64,000 nucleotides of DNA from CAIRDP01 sp037134895 (GTDB lineage Bacteria; Bacteroidota; Bacteroidia; Bacteroidales; FEN-979), in assembly GCA_037134895.1 (NCBI GenBank), contig JBAXLI010000014.1, positions 1 to 64,000 on the forward strand. Reading direction: 5' to 3'. The position numbers and the translations under genes were made by a program. This document shows positions 19,401 through 27,062 of this stretch, piece after piece. Position 1 is the stretch's first letter. Each line of letters begins with the position of its first letter. The notes under the pieces were generated by a model. The model did not search any database and was not told the DNA's origin. It was given only the letters and a program-made list of their open reading frames with translations.

Positions 19401-20214
19401 TGTAACACAGGCAGGTATACCTGCCACTTTAAGTGTGACACCACCCAACCAGAATGTTCCGGCTTCGCCCTCGGGGTCCACAGCTTTCACTGTAACTTCC
19501 AATACAAGCTGGACGGTGGTTTCAGACAGTGCCTGGTGTATTGTCACACCTTCAGGGTCGGGTAATGGGACGATCACGGCATCTTATCCGGTAAACCCTT
19601 ACACCATTACCAGGGTTGCGCATATTACTGTTACGGTTGCCGGACTGACTCCGGTTGTTGTCACGGTTACCCAGGATGCATCTCCGCCAAGCCTCTCGGT
19701 GGTCCCTCCTAACCAGAATGTTGCCTACCTGCCCGGAAACACTACTTTTACAGTTCTTTCAAATTCTGCCTGGACTGCTAGCAGTGATTCTTCCTGGCTG
19801 ACCGTAACACCCTCGGGAACAGGAAACGGTTCCATAGATGCAGCTTTCCTTGAAAATCCATATTATACATCAAGAATTGCGACGATCACCGTTGTTGTAG
19901 CCGGAATTCCTTCACAGATGGTCACTGTGACCCAGGCCCAGTCAACAGTTTCAGTCACTGAGCATAGTGCCGGATCATTCAGGATCATACCGAATCCTGC
20001 AAAGGGAACTTTCCGTGTTGATGTAGGTGACTTGAAATTCAAATCCCTCAACGTCACTATCACCGATGTGAACGGGAAGATCATCCTGTATAAACTCTGC
20101 TGGGAAAAGCAGGATATGAAGTTTGATCTTTCAGCTACTCCTGATGGATTGTATGTCGTAAAGGTATCTGGCGAGGATATCGATGTAGACCAGAAACTTA
20201 TTTTAAAGCACTGA
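16435..20214 (+). CDS. Secreted multidomain protein with three BACON domains and type IX sorting signal
   Basis: Surface or secreted protein of 1,259 residues. Signal peptide about 1-22. Residues about 100-545 form a conserved block beginning MPPDTQGDVS that looks like a beta-propeller and that I cannot assign to an enzyme. Two fibronectin-III-like modules follow (about 551-645 and 647-740), then a MAM/jelly-roll-like domain (747-904), and three BACON repeats starting LSV.PPNQNV near 910, 998 and 1085. The end (1182-1259, IIPNPAKGTFRV and a DGLYVVKV.G core) is a Por/type IX C-terminal sorting domain. BACON domains occur on carbohydrate- or mucin-binding proteins, so adhesion or glycan binding is the best guess. 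Confidence 0.85.
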   Translation: MKKAFPFLLLILLSFLASFVSGQTGHSNIRKITCPDNVETTVCKAIYFDVSPPLIEMAKSKSPVKKRKNKELFENFQNPKYDIYGHLPFMLAEDPVWQKQDGTYLPQTTGPIQNFEGVGDLDNVMPPDTQGDVSNDKYLQVVNSRYAIFSKTGTVILAGTPLSTIWSGIPAPYNNTNDGDPVVLWDQAAQRWMISQFSLPSPSQNAELVAISATSDPSGQWYRYVFQFGNQMPDYPKLGVWPDGYYLAFNQFTNQANPNGTGACALDRAKMLIGDPSAQMVYKNLGSSADPFAMLPSDWDGTLTPPPGDPNYFMYFNDWSAGGPYLRIWSFHVDWVTPTNSTFTQTFSLPTATFNSTLCSASRGRCIPEPGGTSASYKLEDLADRLMYRNQYRNFSTYQTMVTSHTVNVGTGVAGCRWYELRNSGSGWTIYQQGTYSPDGVYRWVPSVAMNGNGDIALGYSVSDATSVYPGIRYTGRRSTDPLGTMTVSEQLIIAGTGSQNYGTVGRWGDYAMMSVDPTDDQTFWFTSEYMTTTGSFNWHTRIASFKFSNNPAVTTTAATAITTVLATLNGTINPNGLATTYHFEWGTTTAYGTNTTTNNAGSGSVTLPESANITGLTAGTTYHYRLVGVNSDGTTNGNDMTVTPGAATITTTAATAITMTTATAGGNVTADGGSAVSARGLCWSTSANPTITGSHTTDGSGLGVFTSNMTGLTANTLYHIRAYATNPTGTWYGSDLTFNTLCGVYTLPFSESFTGTTIPNCWSQVDHQGSGQIWQFGTITTGNPNPNLTGNYAYLDSDGYGSGGSQNADLISPVLDCSAFSNVTLQFSHYFKSYTGSSGTLSYTIDGGTTWTTLQTFTTTSATNPATYNQVITAAAGQSQVQFRWNYTGSFAWYWAFNNVQVTGTSTNTLSVTPPNQNVPASPAGSAIFNVTSTTSWSASSNQSWCTVTPSGTGNGTITANYTVNALVGNRVATITVTASGAPTQTVTVTQAGIPATLSVTPPNQNVPASPSGSTAFTVTSNTSWTVVSDSAWCIVTPSGSGNGTITASYPVNPYTITRVAHITVTVAGLTPVVVTVTQDASPPSLSVVPPNQNVAYLPGNTTFTVLSNSAWTASSDSSWLTVTPSGTGNGSIDAAFLENPYYTSRIATITVVVAGIPSQMVTVTQAQSTVSVTEHSAGSFRIIPNPAKGTFRVDVGDLKFKSLNVTITDVNGKIILYKLCWEKQDMKFDLSATPDGLYVVKVSGEDIDVDQKLILKH

Positions 20215-20234
20215 CAGTTTTTCAATTTTTGATG

Positions 20235-20276
20235 ATTTCAGCCGGGGCATAGTCATGCTTCGGCTGAAATTTTTTT
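20235..20276 (+). terminator. Strong Rho-independent terminator after the type IX cargo gene
   Basis: ATTTCAGCCG (20235-20244) pairs perfectly with CGGCTGAAAT (20261-20270). The inner bases also pair through two G-U pairs to a 4-base loop, making a continuous 16-bp stem. A run of seven T follows. The last T bases double as the -33 element of the next promoter. Confidence 0.9.
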
Positions 20277-20305
20277 GGAAAACATGGACGATCCGAGTAG
20301 ATTTG
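20274..20305 (+). promoter_or_regulatory. Complete Bacteroidetes promoter for the YqeY gene
   Basis: TTTG at 20274-20277, 20 bases of spacing, then TAGATTTG at 20298-20305: a full match to the -33/-7 consensus. The start point would be near 20312 with a leader of about 17 bases. It overlaps the T-run of the preceding terminator. Confidence 0.75.
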
Positions 20306-20328
20306 TATGCTTAGAAACACTTTGAATT

Positions 20329-20781
20329 ATGAACCTGGAAGAAAAAATAAACAACGACATCAAAACCGCCATGCTTTCGAGGGAACAGGAAAAACTCGAA
20401 GCAATACGTGCTGTAAAGGCAGCGATACTGCTAGAAAAATCCAAGGAGAGCGGTACCGGTACGATTGATGAAGCGGCTGAAATGAAGATCCTGCAGAAGC
20501 TTGTAAAGCAGAGGAAGGAATCGGCAGAGGTTTATTCAGCAGGTAAAAGGGAAGATCTGGCAATAAAAGAGCTCTTTGAAGCTTCCATCATCGAGAAATA
20601 CCTTCCCCAGCAGATGAACGAAGAAGAAGTTACCACCATTATCGGTAAGATCATAACTTCAAGCGGTGCTTCATCGATGAAAGATATGGGTAAAGTGATG
20701 GGCCTGGCCAGCAAGGAATTTGCAGGCAAGGCCGACAATAAAATGATCTCTGAGATCGTCAAACGCCTGCTGGGAGGATGA
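20329..20781 (+). CDS. GatB/YqeY domain protein
   Basis: Small cytoplasmic protein of 150 residues related to the C-terminal tRNA-binding domain of GatB. It starts with the family pattern MNLEEKINNDIKTAML, and the middle EEAEMKILQKLVKQRKES-like helix is typical of YqeY. A role in tRNA-dependent amidation is inferred from the domain only. Its stop overlaps the ATG of the methyltransferase gene (ATGA), giving a coupled pair. Confidence 0.9.
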   Translation: MNLEEKINNDIKTAMLSREQEKLEAIRAVKAAILLEKSKESGTGTIDEAAEMKILQKLVKQRKESAEVYSAGKREDLAIKELFEASIIEKYLPQQMNEEEVTTIIGKIITSSGASSMKDMGKVMGLASKEFAGKADNKMISEIVKRLLGG

Positions 20782-21689
20782 CCATGGATCTTCTGACTCC
20801 CAACAACTGGAAGGATTATGAGCTCATTGATACCGGTGGACTGGAAAAGCTGGAGCGTTTCGGGCAGTATATCCTTGCACGCCCTGAACCACAGGCGGTA
20901 TGGAAGAAAGCCCTCCCTGAAAATGAATGGGAAAAACTTGCTCATGCCAGGTATAGCAGGATGAAAGGCACAGACCCTGCAAAATCTGAAAACCAGGAAA
21001 GAGGAGAATGGGTCAGAATTAAGAAAATGCCGGAACAGTGGCAGATCGGGTATGTGTATGACAGAATGAACCTCAGGTTTCGCCTCGGCCTTACATCCTT
21101 CGGGCATATCGGGCTGTTCCCCGAGCAGGCGGTGAACTGGGATTTTATGTATGATCATATTTCTGCACATAAAGCCGGGGTTCAGGGGTTCAAAGTCCTC
21201 AACCTGTTTGCCTATACAGGCGGTGCCTCACTTGCAGCCAAGGCTGCCGGAGCTGATGTGGTGCATGTTGATTCCTCAAAACCCGCACTCAGCTGGGCCA
21301 GGGAGATCATGGAACTCTCGGGACTAAATAACATACGATGGGTTGCCGAAGATGCACTCAAGTTTATCAGGAGGGAAGCAAAAAGGGGAAATAAGTACAA
21401 TGGCATAGTACTTGATCCTCCGGCCTATGGAAGGGGTCCGGAAGGAGAGAAATGGATGTTGCAGGACAGCATTGACGAAATGATCTCACACTGTTTGGAT
21501 ATCCTGGAGCCATCAGGCAGCTTCCTGATATTCAGCCTCTATTCCATGGGCTTTTCGGCCATGATCGCTGAAAACCTTGTAAAATCAAATGTCACCCTCA
21601 ATCCCGACATTGAAACCGCTGAACTTTATTTTCAGGACAGAGCCCGAAGAAAACTACCTCTCGGGACCCTGCTGAGAATGATAAGCTAA
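20778..21689 (+). CDS. Class I SAM-dependent methyltransferase, RlmI/RlmK-like
   Basis: Rossmann-fold methyltransferase of 303 residues. The SAM motif VLNLFAYTGGASLAA is near 138-152 and the catalytic LDPPAYGRG near 214. The DPPAYG form and the Tyr-Thr-Gly loop are those of 23S rRNA cytosine/guanine methyltransferases of the RlmI/RlmK/L group, but it lacks the PUA domain of RlmI. The ATG at 20778 overlaps the yqeY stop; a second ATG two codons later is also possible. It ends in a 4-base overlap with the convergent M14 gene. Confidence 0.85.
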   Translation: MTMDLLTPNNWKDYELIDTGGLEKLERFGQYILARPEPQAVWKKALPENEWEKLAHARYSRMKGTDPAKSENQERGEWVRIKKMPEQWQIGYVYDRMNLRFRLGLTSFGHIGLFPEQAVNWDFMYDHISAHKAGVQGFKVLNLFAYTGGASLAAKAAGADVVHVDSSKPALSWAREIMELSGLNNIRWVAEDALKFIRREAKRGNKYNGIVLDPPAYGRGPEGEKWMLQDSIDEMISHCLDILEPSGSFLIFSLYSMGFSAMIAENLVKSNVTLNPDIETAELYFQDRARRKLPLGTLLRMIS

Positions 21690-24274
21690 GGCAGCAGAAG
21701 CGGATTGAACAGCAGTTTGAAAGTAGCCTGGGTTGAAGCTCTGAACTGCGGACTGAAACCGTAAAGGAAAAGCTGGCCCTTCCCTTTTCTCAGCCAAACC
21801 AGGACTGATTTATCAGCCAGTTTTTCAGGTTTTTCGCAGTAGCCACTTAGCAGGATGTTTTCCTCGGGAAACTTACCAACCACTCGCCTGTCCATATCAA
21901 AATCTGGTATGGATGTAGCAAATACCGGCTCACCGCGGAAGAAGATGCCTGTTGAATGCTGCATTCCGGCAGTCATTAGAGTACCCGGCTCGAGTTCCAT
22001 TTTTACAAATGAACCGGGGCAGAACAAGCCTTCCTTTGAAAGCCGCTTTGAGATATCCCTTACCGGCAGGCGGAACTCCCTGGTCGTATCACCTGCTTTA
22101 ACTGTAAGCAGACCCGTGAAAAGTTCTGTAGAGCCGCACCATGAAAGTATCCTTCCACCCTGGTTCAGGAAGTCGATGAGTTTCTGCAATCCTTTTTTTC
22201 CCATTCCTTTTGTAAATTCAGGTGGATATGTGGTCGGATAGGACTGTCCGTCGGATTCATATTTGCCGTCGATTAAAATGGATTTCTCATTATCGGGAAG
22301 AATAACAACATCAAAGTTTTTAATGAAGTCGGTTTTTTCAAATTCACCGGGCCTGACAATTTTATAAGGAATATGATAGGAATCGAAGACGTACCTTGTC
22401 CACCCGGCATCCATGTCATGCATCCAGGTTTCAACCAGGGCAATCCTGGCTATTTTTAAAGGATTTGAAGGGATTTCAGCCCCGGTGGAAAGGTATTCAG
22501 GAGAGACCGATAAAAGTTTAAGCAGGCTGTCGAGTTTCGGTTGTCCTCCTCCATCTCTTTTAATAATAAAATCACCTGTTGAATTCCGGTTTACCTCAAG
22601 TTTTGCTGCAGATGCCATGAATACGGCTTTAAAGCTTTCATTGCTGTTTACAGGGAAACATACTGCGGAATAATTCTCAGGAGGAGGATTGTTCAGGGTG
22701 TAAGGTGTATTTACCGGAGTGATACGGGATGCAAGAGCCGGGATGAGGGAGTCTACCTCGATACAGCTGACTCCCCGATGAAGCGGGAGTGACCAGCTGG
22801 CAATATCATATGGTTTCATAACTTCGCCTTCGGGAGTATAATGACGCACAGGATACTTTTGTTTTTCCATAATCTCTTTGATGAAGGACCTGAATGGTTG
22901 TGCAAGTGGTACGACAATGCTGCCCTTTGCAAAGACCTGCGAATTAACTACTGTTTCTGACTGCAGCTGATAAGAAGATATTCCATGGTCGGAAAGGAGG
23001 TTCACCAGTGAAACAAGTTCACTCCTGTCGTGCTGGGCTGCCGGAAGGATGTAATAATACGGGGCCTGGGTGCGGCCTTTGTTCACCTCGCTGCGGCACA
23101 TGAAATTCCTGAACTTCAGGATTGCCGATCTGTTGTCGGCCGCTGTTTTCAGGATGGAATAGGTTGAGGAAGTCTCCAAATTGATAATATCGCCGAGCCT
23201 CCACCACCCACCCTTCCAGGGATCCGGAAAGTTGATGCTTTTTTTATTTTCCGAAAGCCCTTTTCCCCCAGGATCCAGCTCGTTCTCTTCGCAAAAGATG
23301 GGTGTTGCAACATGAACGCTTGCCGCTTCGGTGAGGAATGCGATCACATTTTTCCACAGGCAGGTCTCGGTTGATCCGGGCCAGTAATCGTCGAAGAGGT
23401 AATTCTGGCTTATCCCCTTAAGTCCATCCGCAGTCATATCCTTCATCAAACCCGAACCGAACACACTGATCCAGTTCCAGATCCCTGCATCCACATTTTC
23501 GGCAATAGGATCATGCGGAGGAGGAATGAAATACCTCACCCCGCCTGATCCCATCTGGTGTTTTTCGACCATGACCTGCGGAAACCAGTCTTTGCTGAAA
23601 AGTCCGTCAATAGCCCTTGTGTCATCCTGTGTAAGCGAAATGAAATCACGGTTGTTGTCATGCCCGGCATACTTATGGTAGATCCCCGGAAGCGAACAGC
23701 CTTCAAATTCGGTGCCCAGGTATTTCAGGTAATTTTCGATCACCATATCCATTCCATCGGGGTTATGGCAGGGAACGGCCATATACACTGCCTCTGTAAG
23801 AACATGGAGTTTAACAGGGTCATTTGTGGTGGCCAGTTCATAGGCTATCAAAGGCAGTGATTGTGAGGGGCCAACCTCATTTGAATGCATCGACAATGTG
23901 GCAAGAACGAACACTTTTCCTTCTTCGGTAAGTTTGTCCAAAGTCTCGGGCGAAAGATCCGGATCCAGTGCAAGCGTTCGGTTGATCTCTTTAAGCCTTT
24001 CAAGATGTTTAATGTTGTCGGCGGATGAGATACACACAACATACATAGGTTTCCCAAGGGGGGATTTTCCTATCTGCTCAACTTTGACCCGGTCAGTGGA
24101 TTGTTCAAGGAGTTTCAGGTAGTCAACCAGTTTCTCATAGGTAAAGAGTTTGCGGTCGGTCCCTGGTTTAAACCCGAAAAATTCTTCTGGTGTTTTGATG
24201 TTTCCTGATATTGCGGGGCCCAGGCCAATGACAATTAAAGCTGAAGCAAGAAAAATAAAACGCAAATTTTTCAT
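21686..24274 (-). CDS. Exported M14-family zinc carboxypeptidase
   Basis: Periplasmic or surface metallopeptidase with signal peptide about 1-24. Zinc ligands are His130 and Glu133 (MHSNE) and His239 (EKHQ). The substrate-binding motifs NPDG (171-174) and GHDNNRD (204-210) are intact. The remaining 500 residues include a class-I glutamine-amidotransferase-like beta/alpha region often attached to large Bacteroidetes M14 proteins. Cleavage of C-terminal residues from peptides is inferred. It lies 25 bases after hemW on the same strand, so it may end a kinase-hemW-peptidase operon. Confidence 0.9.
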   Translation of the reverse strand: MKNLRFIFLASALIVIGLGPAISGNIKTPEEFFGFKPGTDRKLFTYEKLVDYLKLLEQSTDRVKVEQIGKSPLGKPMYVVCISSADNIKHLERLKEINRTLALDPDLSPETLDKLTEEGKVFVLATLSMHSNEVGPSQSLPLIAYELATTNDPVKLHVLTEAVYMAVPCHNPDGMDMVIENYLKYLGTEFEGCSLPGIYHKYAGHDNNRDFISLTQDDTRAIDGLFSKDWFPQVMVEKHQMGSGGVRYFIPPPHDPIAENVDAGIWNWISVFGSGLMKDMTADGLKGISQNYLFDDYWPGSTETCLWKNVIAFLTEAASVHVATPIFCEENELDPGGKGLSENKKSINFPDPWKGGWWRLGDIINLETSSTYSILKTAADNRSAILKFRNFMCRSEVNKGRTQAPYYYILPAAQHDRSELVSLVNLLSDHGISSYQLQSETVVNSQVFAKGSIVVPLAQPFRSFIKEIMEKQKYPVRHYTPEGEVMKPYDIASWSLPLHRGVSCIEVDSLIPALASRITPVNTPYTLNNPPPENYSAVCFPVNSNESFKAVFMASAAKLEVNRNSTGDFIIKRDGGGQPKLDSLLKLLSVSPEYLSTGAEIPSNPLKIARIALVETWMHDMDAGWTRYVFDSYHIPYKIVRPGEFEKTDFIKNFDVVILPDNEKSILIDGKYESDGQSYPTTYPPEFTKGMGKKGLQKLIDFLNQGGRILSWCGSTELFTGLLTVKAGDTTREFRLPVRDISKRLSKEGLFCPGSFVKMELEPGTLMTAGMQHSTGIFFRGEPVFATSIPDFDMDRRVVGKFPEENILLSGYCEKPEKLADKSVLVWLRKGKGQLFLYGFSPQFRASTQATFKLLFNPLLLP

Positions 24275-24299
24275 GGGATAAAGTTAAGGACCGGCAATA

Positions 24300-25433
24300 T
24301 TAAGAAATATCAAGAAACAGATCGGAACTGATTTTATCGGCAAACAGTTTTCCCTGATCGCTCAGGGTATAGATCCCGTTATTTTCGATCATATCCCCGG
24401 TAATAATATACGCCCTGGCCCGGATTATGAAATACGAAGCCATATCCTCTCCGAATTCTGTTGCGATATGGTTGATATGTGATCCCCACATTGTTCTCAG
24501 AGAGACCATCACGTATTCATTGTATTTCTGTCCCTGACTGAGAACTTCCGATTCGAAAAAGTCCATGCCCTGAGATAACTGCCGGCAATATTTGCTGATC
24601 CCGCTCACATTCCACTGCCGCGAGGCACCGTTAAAAGAATGAGCCGATGGGCCAAGGCCAAGGTAGTGCTCAGCTGTCCAGTATGAGGAGTTATGTTTTG
24701 AATAATAGCCAGGAAGGCAGAAGTTGGAGATCTCATAATGTTCATAGCCCCTGGAACGCAGGTACTCCATCAGGAAGCTGAACTTCCTTGACTGTTCCTC
24801 GTCATCCGGCTCCTGGAGCAGGCCTTTACGTATCATTACAGCCATGGCCGTATCGGGTTCAACAGTCAGGGAGTAAGCTGAGATATGCGGAATTCCCAGG
24901 TTGACAGCCCTCTCAAGGTTTATGGCGAAATCATCATCCGACTGACCGGGCAAGCCGAAAATAAAATCCGCAGACAAATCAGAAAAACCTTTTTCAAGGG
25001 CCAGCTTCAGGGCCAGTTCACTCTGCTTCCCGCTATGGATGCGGCCCAGGTACTTCAGGTCTTTGTCTGAAAATGACTGAACGCCTATGCTAAGCCTGTT
25101 GATCCCGGTATGTAGCCAGGACTCAAGGTTCTGAGCAGTGACATCATCGGGATTGACTTCAATCGTGATCTCAGCATCAGGCGAAATACTGAATGTTTCG
25201 TTAAGTTTTGAGAGAATCAGACAGAGTTCGGTGGCTTCCAGCACAGAAGGTGTGCCTCCCCCGAAATAGATCGTGCTGACCAGGCGTCCGCCCAGGTAGT
25301 TCCTTTGTAAATCCATTTCAAGAAGAAGGGCTTCAACAAAGGCAGTTTTTGAGCTGAGGGAAGCAACGGAAAAGAAATTGCAATAAGGGCATTTGCTTTT
25401 GCAGAAGGGGATATGCAGGTAAATCCCGGCCAT
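24300..25433 (-). CDS. hemW: Radical SAM heme chaperone HemW
   Basis: Radical SAM protein of 377 residues beginning MAGIYLHIPFCKSKCPYCNF, with Cys11, Cys15 and Cys18 binding the 4Fe-4S cluster. YFGGGTPS, the SIGVQS block and a HemN_C region are present. HemW inserts heme into target enzymes and is commonly misnamed coproporphyrinogen oxidase; the extra cysteine after CxxxCxxC of true HemN is absent (Phe there). The sensor kinase gene ends 4 bases upstream, implying one transcript. Confidence 0.92.
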   Translation of the reverse strand: MAGIYLHIPFCKSKCPYCNFFSVASLSSKTAFVEALLLEMDLQRNYLGGRLVSTIYFGGGTPSVLEATELCLILSKLNETFSISPDAEITIEVNPDDVTAQNLESWLHTGINRLSIGVQSFSDKDLKYLGRIHSGKQSELALKLALEKGFSDLSADFIFGLPGQSDDDFAINLERAVNLGIPHISAYSLTVEPDTAMAVMIRKGLLQEPDDEEQSRKFSFLMEYLRSRGYEHYEISNFCLPGYYSKHNSSYWTAEHYLGLGPSAHSFNGASRQWNVSGISKYCRQLSQGMDFFESEVLSQGQKYNEYVMVSLRTMWGSHINHIATEFGEDMASYFIIRARAYIITGDMIENNGIYTLSDQGKLFADKISSDLFLDIS

Positions 25434-25437
25434 CAGA

Positions 25438-26973
25438 TTATTTCTTCAGGATGATACGGAAGGTGGTTCCTTTTCCGATAGTTGAGGATTTTACAAAGAT
25501 CTTGCCGCTATGGTAATTTTCAACAATCCTTTTCGAAAGAGTAAGTCCCAGTCCCCATCCCCTGGTTTTGCTTGTATATCCCGGGTGGAAAATGGTTTTA
25601 AACCTTGATTTGGCAATCCCCTTGCCCGTATCGGCGATGTCAATATGGATATGGTCGATATCGTCGCTTATTTCGATGTTGATAAGCCCGCTGCCTTCCA
25701 TAGCATCCACGGCATTCTTGCAGAGATTTTCAATGACCCATTCGAAAAGATGAAGGTTTACGGGGATTTCAATCACTTTGACCGGGGGTGGGCTTACTTC
25801 AAATTTAATTTTCTGTGAAGTGCGCGAGCTTATATAGCCTACTGCATCATGAACAACCTTCACGATATTCAGTTTTTCAAGTTTGGCGGCAGATCCGATC
25901 TTCGAAAAACGGTCGGTAATGGTTTCGAGGCGCTGAACATCTTTTTCTATTTCCAGCACCGTTTCATTATCAAGGCCTTTTAGCTTGAGCAACTCAATCC
26001 AGGCTGCCATGGATGAAAGGGGAGTGCCGAGCTGGTGAGCGGTTTCCTTTGCCATTCCTACCCAGACCTGGTTCTGTTCAGATTTCCTTGCATAACTGAA
26101 TAACAGATATGCGATGGACAGGAAGAGGGAAATGGCTGCAAGCTGAATATAAGGATAATAAAAAAGTTGTTTCAGAAGGAATGAATCTTCAAAGTAAATG
26201 AGGTGGACACCGGTATTTGCAAGATTAACCCTGATAGGTGTATTTTCCGACGCCATCGATTTCAGGGTTTCTTCAACAAACCTGGGGTTCTCCATCTTTT
26301 TTTTCGGGATGTTGCCGTAACTGGTCCAGTGTTTCCCCGTGCTGTCAGTAACGATCACAGGAACCGAAGCAGAGTTCAGAACCACCTCCGAGAAAAAGGA
26401 ATCAATCAGTTCGTCAATAACTCTTTTTAATTCAGTAAAGATATTGGAGTCGGTATAATAGAGGTAGATTTTCTCATCCTTATAATACTTCACAATAATC
26501 GGTGAATATTTTGTAAACCGCTGTTTAAGTTTTCCTTCCAGTTTTGTCCCAACCAGCCCGAACAGGGAATCCTTTCCCAGTTTGACATTCCTGGCAAAAC
26601 TTATAGTCCCGTTAACATCCGTAATAATTACCGGTATATTGGTGTTGTTTGAGATTATCTCCAGGAAAAAATTCAGGTCTTCGTTGGAAGTTGCAGTGAT
26701 TAACCTTCTCTGTGCTTCGGCCAGGGTCACGACCCTCAGCCTTTCTTCGCTCTTGATCTGTTCAAATAGTTTATTGGTAACATTAACAAGATCAGCTTTA
26801 TGGTGGATGGCATCGGCCCAAATCTCGACATTTTTGCGTTCGTCCTTACGAATCTCATTGACCAGGATGTTGGTGTAATACAGGGAAACTGAAACGATCC
26901 CTACTGCAATGGCAAACAAGATCAGCTTCCAGCGTCTTTTCCTGAGGTAGATATCCACAATAAGAGTTTTCAT
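25438..26973 (-). CDS. Membrane sensor histidine kinase without adjacent regulator
   Basis: HisKA/HATPase kinase of 511 residues. An N-terminal membrane helix (about 15-36), a periplasmic sensing region to about 270, and a second helix (about 275-295) precede the phosphoacceptor motif AHQLGTPLSS with His near 313. The ATP lid carries ENLCKNAVDAM, DTGKGI and GWGLGL. No response regulator lies nearby; the neighbour is hemW. The signal is unknown. The HQLGTP form in place of HELRTP is common in Bacteroidetes. Confidence 0.9.
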   Translation of the reverse strand: MKTLIVDIYLRKRRWKLILFAIAVGIVSVSLYYTNILVNEIRKDERKNVEIWADAIHHKADLVNVTNKLFEQIKSEERLRVVTLAEAQRRLITATSNEDLNFFLEIISNNTNIPVIITDVNGTISFARNVKLGKDSLFGLVGTKLEGKLKQRFTKYSPIIVKYYKDEKIYLYYTDSNIFTELKRVIDELIDSFFSEVVLNSASVPVIVTDSTGKHWTSYGNIPKKKMENPRFVEETLKSMASENTPIRVNLANTGVHLIYFEDSFLLKQLFYYPYIQLAAISLFLSIAYLLFSYARKSEQNQVWVGMAKETAHQLGTPLSSMAAWIELLKLKGLDNETVLEIEKDVQRLETITDRFSKIGSAAKLEKLNIVKVVHDAVGYISSRTSQKIKFEVSPPPVKVIEIPVNLHLFEWVIENLCKNAVDAMEGSGLINIEISDDIDHIHIDIADTGKGIAKSRFKTIFHPGYTSKTRGWGLGLTLSKRIVENYHSGKIFVKSSTIGKGTTFRIILKK

Positions 26974-27029
26974 AAATTAACGCCGGAAAACCGTATTTAT
27001 TTTTTCTTCCGGTTATAAAGAATTGAAAA

Positions 27030-27037
27030 CAAATATA
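27030..27037 (-). promoter_or_regulatory. -7 element for the histidine kinase gene
   Basis: Minus-strand TATATTTG is an exact TAnnTTTG, 57 bases before the kinase ATG. It lies 2 bases from an opposite-facing -7 element at 27040, so the two divergent genes may compete for polymerase. The leader would contain CCGGAA and TTCCGG (26983-26988, 27007-27012), which can pair. Confidence 0.45.
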
Positions 27038-27039
27038 TT

Positions 27040-27047
27040 TACTTTTG
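27040..27047 (+). promoter_or_regulatory. -7 element for the S9 peptidase gene
   Basis: TACTTTTG matches TAnnTTTG exactly. Transcription from about 27054 would leave 9 bases before the first ATG (27063) and 21 before the second (27075). Confidence 0.45.
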
Positions 27048-27062
27048 TAAGAAGCACTTTAA

